Assembly: GCA_016717265.1 (NCBI GenBank)
Contig: JADKFX010000001.1
Span: forward strand, 2,740,501 to 2,804,500
Direction of reading: 5' to 3'
DNA: 64,000 bases
Source of the DNA: Saprospiraceae bacterium
GTDB lineage: Bacteria > Bacteroidota > Bacteroidia > Chitinophagales > Saprospiraceae
Below, one piece after another: positions 61,472 through 64,000 of this stretch; positions within the stretch are counted from its first letter, which is position 1, and the number at the start of each line of letters is the position of its first letter. The position numbers and the translations under genes were made by a program. The notes below the pieces were generated by a model, which searched no databases, was not told the origin of the DNA, and saw nothing but the letters and a program-made list of their open reading frames with translations.

Positions 61472-63706
61472 TTAAAAATGATAAGATACAACAAGAGAAG
61501 GTAGTACCGGCAATTGATTCACCCTTCGGTTTTCAATGACATTAAAATAAAATATATTTTTTCGATCATAGGCATTTGTAACTGCAGCTACGATATCAAA
61601 ATACCTTGTTTTGGAAATTACAATTTTCCTTTTTATGGAAAGATCTAATCGATGGTAATATGGAAGTCTACCACTATTTATCTTATCTGAATATATAACA
61701 CCAATAGGAGCATTTTCAATACCAAAGGCGGTTTCTAATCCTTTCGGAATTTTATTATCTTCAAAGAAGCCTTGTATTTTTGTAAAGGCAAATCCAGAAC
61801 CTAGATTCCACCGGAGTCCAGCTTCCCAAACTTTACCCGCACCAAATTGATAATCAATAACAATATTTGCATTATGTCTACGGTCAAAAAGTGCTGGAAA
61901 TTTTTGAATCCCATCATCTCTATTAACATATCCTAGTGAATATCCCAACCATAAACTCCAGTTTACCCAACGAGATTTAAGCAATATATCCAATCCATAG
62001 GCCTCCCCTGTTTCCTGAGTATAATCAGATTCAGGCACAGACCGTTTATTTCTATTCAACTGATAAAGTGTTGTAAAGTCTTTAAAATAAGTCTCCACAT
62101 TAATATCCGTATTTTCACTTAAATCATATTCAAAGCCAAAAATTGCATGGCTCGCCTTTATCAAACTTGGACTTGTGATAAAACCAACAAATAAATTTAC
62201 GATATCCCGTTCACTTACGGAACTCATTAAATTTTGTGTAAACAAACCACCTGCAGCTTTTAATCGCAAATCATTTGAAACATTATACTTTACACCAAAT
62301 CGTGGTTCAATAGAGGTTTTTCCTAGAGAAGCATAATATTGAAGTCTAATACTTGGATCAATTACCCAGTTTCCTAAAACTGTACGATACTTTAAATATC
62401 CAGCCAATTCTGTATTATTATCATTCTTAGTTATTGGTACTTTTAGAAAATTGGTAAAATTGAAATCCGTACTGTATGCATCAAACTCAACACCATACTT
62501 AAATTCTGAATGAGCTCCAAAATAAGTAAAATCAATATTCGTTTGTAATCCCTTAATTTCACTTGATCGGGGTTCAGAATTCAACTCATTAAGTTGAATC
62601 AAATATCTTGAATAAGCTATATTACCACCAATTATTAGGCTTGAATTTGTTGGTATTAATTTGAAGTTTGCACCACCACCAGAAGCATCCCAATCTAAAT
62701 TTGCCAATCCTGTATAATTTACCTGATCATTAAAATTGAATCCAAACAAATTCAAAAAACTACCGTTACTTGCAATTGAAGAAATCTTCCCGTAAAAATC
62801 ATGAAACTTGAAAGGCAAATTACTGGTTGAGGAATCAAATGCATATTTATAAAGCGTTTTTGAAGTTTGGTCAATAAACGAAGTTTTCCCTGTAAGTAAA
62901 TAGGATGTTGACCCCCCTTTGTTTTCGTTAAATTTAGAAATAGGCCCTTCAATTAATGCTTTCGCTATAAAAGGACTAGCAGAAACTAAACCTGAAGTCC
63001 TGGTTTTATTTCCTTCTCTAGTCTTCATATCAATAATTGCCGAAATCCTACCTCCATATTCTGCTGGAAACCCACCTGTTAATACATCCACAGAACGAAT
63101 GACCTCTGTTTCAAAGACAGAAAAAATACCAATGGAATGAAATGGGTTAAATATTGTCATTCCATCTAATAAAATTCTATTTTGAACTGGTGAACCACCT
63201 CGAATATAAATTTGACCTCCCTGATCACCTGTACTTACAACGCCCGGTATAATTTGCAGATATTGGGCAATATCAGCTTCACCCCCTGTTGAAGGTAAGG
63301 CCTTAATTTCTTTCGGGGTCACTGTTAATGTAGAAATTTTAACTTCAGTTCGAGCTTGTTGTTTCTTGCCAGATACACTCACTTCTCCTAATAATGTACT
63401 AGATTCTGATAAAAATATTTGCTTGTTAATAATCTGATTTCCCTTGATTGAAATTTCCACTTTAAAGGTATCAAATCCAATATATGAAGCGAATAATACA
63501 TAGTCCCCTTTAGGTACTGCCGCGATATTAAAAAATCCGAGATTATCAGATAAGGCACCATATTTACTACCCTCTAAATATACAGACGTAAATCCAAGCG
63601 GTTCACCTGTATTTTTATTGTAGATATTTCCACGAATATCAGATTTTTGCGCAAAAACATTTATTACTGTAAATATGCACAAAAAGAGTGGTAATGATTT
63701 AAGCAT
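61472..63706 (-). CDS. TonB-dependent outer-membrane receptor
   Basis: 744 residues from the ATG at 63706, which opens the signal peptide MLKSLPLFLCIFTVINVFAQ; the frame extends to 63766 but crosses the promoter. Order: a carboxypeptidase-regulatory-like domain (about 22-105; IRGNIYNKNTGEPLGFTSVY), a plug (about 120-230; LPSTGGEADIAQYLQIIPGV, GGQIYIRGGSPVQNRILLDG, GGFPAEYGGRISAIID) and a barrel ending LPVLPSLVVSYHF with terminal Phe. The family is abundant in Bacteroidota; the ligand cannot be told. It faces the SCO/cytochrome c genes end-to-end. Confidence 0.9.
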   Translation of the reverse strand: MLKSLPLFLCIFTVINVFAQKSDIRGNIYNKNTGEPLGFTSVYLEGSKYGALSDNLGFFNIAAVPKGDYVLFASYIGFDTFKVEISIKGNQIINKQIFLSESSTLLGEVSVSGKKQQARTEVKISTLTVTPKEIKALPSTGGEADIAQYLQIIPGVVSTGDQGGQIYIRGGSPVQNRILLDGMTIFNPFHSIGIFSVFETEVIRSVDVLTGGFPAEYGGRISAIIDMKTREGNKTRTSGLVSASPFIAKALIEGPISKFNENKGGSTSYLLTGKTSFIDQTSKTLYKYAFDSSTSNLPFKFHDFYGKISSIASNGSFLNLFGFNFNDQVNYTGLANLDWDASGGGANFKLIPTNSSLIIGGNIAYSRYLIQLNELNSEPRSSEIKGLQTNIDFTYFGAHSEFKYGVEFDAYSTDFNFTNFLKVPITKNDNNTELAGYLKYRTVLGNWVIDPSIRLQYYASLGKTSIEPRFGVKYNVSNDLRLKAAGGLFTQNLMSSVSERDIVNLFVGFITSPSLIKASHAIFGFEYDLSENTDINVETYFKDFTTLYQLNRNKRSVPESDYTQETGEAYGLDILLKSRWVNWSLWLGYSLGYVNRDDGIQKFPALFDRRHNANIVIDYQFGAGKVWEAGLRWNLGSGFAFTKIQGFFEDNKIPKGLETAFGIENAPIGVIYSDKINSGRLPYYHRLDLSIKRKIVISKTRYFDIVAAVTNAYDRKNIFYFNVIENRRVNQLPVLPSLVVSYHF

Positions 63707-63724
63707 CAGATTTCGTTTAGCCTG

Positions 63725-63732
63725 CAAAAGTA
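63725..63732 (-). promoter_or_regulatory. putative -7 promoter element of the second TonB receptor gene
   Basis: Minus strand TACTTTTG, perfect TAnnTTTG, 19 bases before the ATG at 63706. It fixes that start. Confidence 0.6.
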
Positions 63733-63808
63733 CAATTTCATCAAGTATTAAAATCATATTTAACATCTTATACTAAACGATCTAATCTAAACTGTTGTTA
63801 ATTGCTTA

Positions 63809-64000
63809 ATGCCACCTAAAATCCATAAATCATTTCAGGGTATCCAGTATTACTTCGATTCTAGTGATAACTCACATAAAAGTTTGTATGATAGACTATT
63901 ACGCTTATTTAAAGAGTTACTTTTAGCCTCTTCCGGAGATGTAAATTATACGCTTGATTGGCTTCAGGAACTGGACCGCAAGTTTGGAATCTTTAAATTA
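63809..64000 (+). CDS. N-terminus of a probable VWA-domain (CoxE-like) protein, cut by window edge
   Basis: An ATG at 63809 opens a frame that runs to the window end (64 codons). The residues YDRLLRLFKELLLASSGDVNYTLDWLQELDRKFGIF recall, from memory, the helical N-terminus of Bacteroidota proteins that carry a VWA domain and accompany MoxR ATPases (segment given as residues about 27-63). The diagnostic VWA motif lies outside the window, so the call is tentative. It diverges from the TonB receptor by 102 bases. Confidence 0.45.
   Translation, partial: MPPKIHKSFQGIQYYFDSSDNSHKSLYDRLLRLFKELLLASSGDVNYTLDWLQELDRKFGIFKL

Noticed and set aside
1..64000. Defence island, prophage, integrative element or biosynthetic cluster
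   Set aside because: No integrase, transposase, restriction, CRISPR, toxin-antitoxin, phage or NRPS/PKS signature; gene order and base use look like core chromosome throughout.

Overview
This 64 kb window is an ordinary, densely coding chromosomal stretch of a Bacteroidota bacterium, most likely of the Saprospiria. The evidence is the AT-rich sequence, the recurrent -7 promoter element TAnnTTTG, the near absence of Shine-Dalgarno sites, type IX secretion (T9SS) cargo tails, a PorP/SprF protein, Oar-like and carboxypeptidase-regulatory TonB-dependent receptors, a CtlX hydrolase, an eIF1/SUI1 homologue and a citrulline/P5C catabolic enzyme set. I see no rRNA, tRNA, CRISPR array, prophage, IS element or recognisable defence island.

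Layout. 1-9.6 kb: rlmH (5' truncated), rhomboid protease, P5C dehydrogenase, coaD, lpdA, a HMG-CoA lyase/GNAT/Mpo1-like operon, a glycine-rich TonB-like energy transducer and a NamZ-type muramidase. 9.5-16 kb: a DnaQ exonuclease/GIY-YIG fusion, pyrF-mrp, an in-frame fusion of FAD synthetase (RibF) with a family 2 glycosyltransferase, and an RluA pseudouridine synthase. 15.7-18.6 kb: a NarL-type response regulator and TPR histidine kinase, followed by a 440-base non-coding stretch with three palindromes, a long-range RNA stem and a strong terminator. 18.6-24.5 kb: a folE-fabD-yqgE-ABC-F operon diverging from a LytS/LytTR pair. 24.7-34.7 kb: a dockerin-containing T9SS cargo, an unknown helical protein, a photolyase, a lipoprotein, a membrane Fe-S/CCG operon and a phosphoribosyltransferase. 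34.7-42.4 kb: a patatin, a lamin-tail/cupredoxin T9SS protein, an Oar-like receptor, CtlX and a queuosine-precursor transporter. 42.5-51 kb: hscA, SUI1, a beta-propeller lipoprotein, prmC, a T9SS metalloprotease and cdd. 51-64 kb: kdsB, a LysM protein, a cystathionine beta-synthase, an NlpC/P60 peptidase, PorP/SprF, ribB with two glycosyltransferases, lolD, SCO, cytochrome c, a second receptor and the start of a probable VWA protein.

How it works together. Most genes are housekeeping (cofactor, nucleotide, lipid, rRNA modification, release-factor methylation, DNA repair). The surface genes are exported T9SS proteins, TonB receptors and their transducer, lipoproteins and envelope glycosyltransferases. 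Several start codons were moved from the longest open frame because a TAnnTTTG promoter or a signal peptide shows the real start.

Most worth a second look: the structured non-coding region at 18.17-18.59 kb next to the NarL-type regulator, and the RibF-glycosyltransferase fusion. A second riboflavin gene (ribB) is also translationally coupled to a glycosyltransferase elsewhere in the window.
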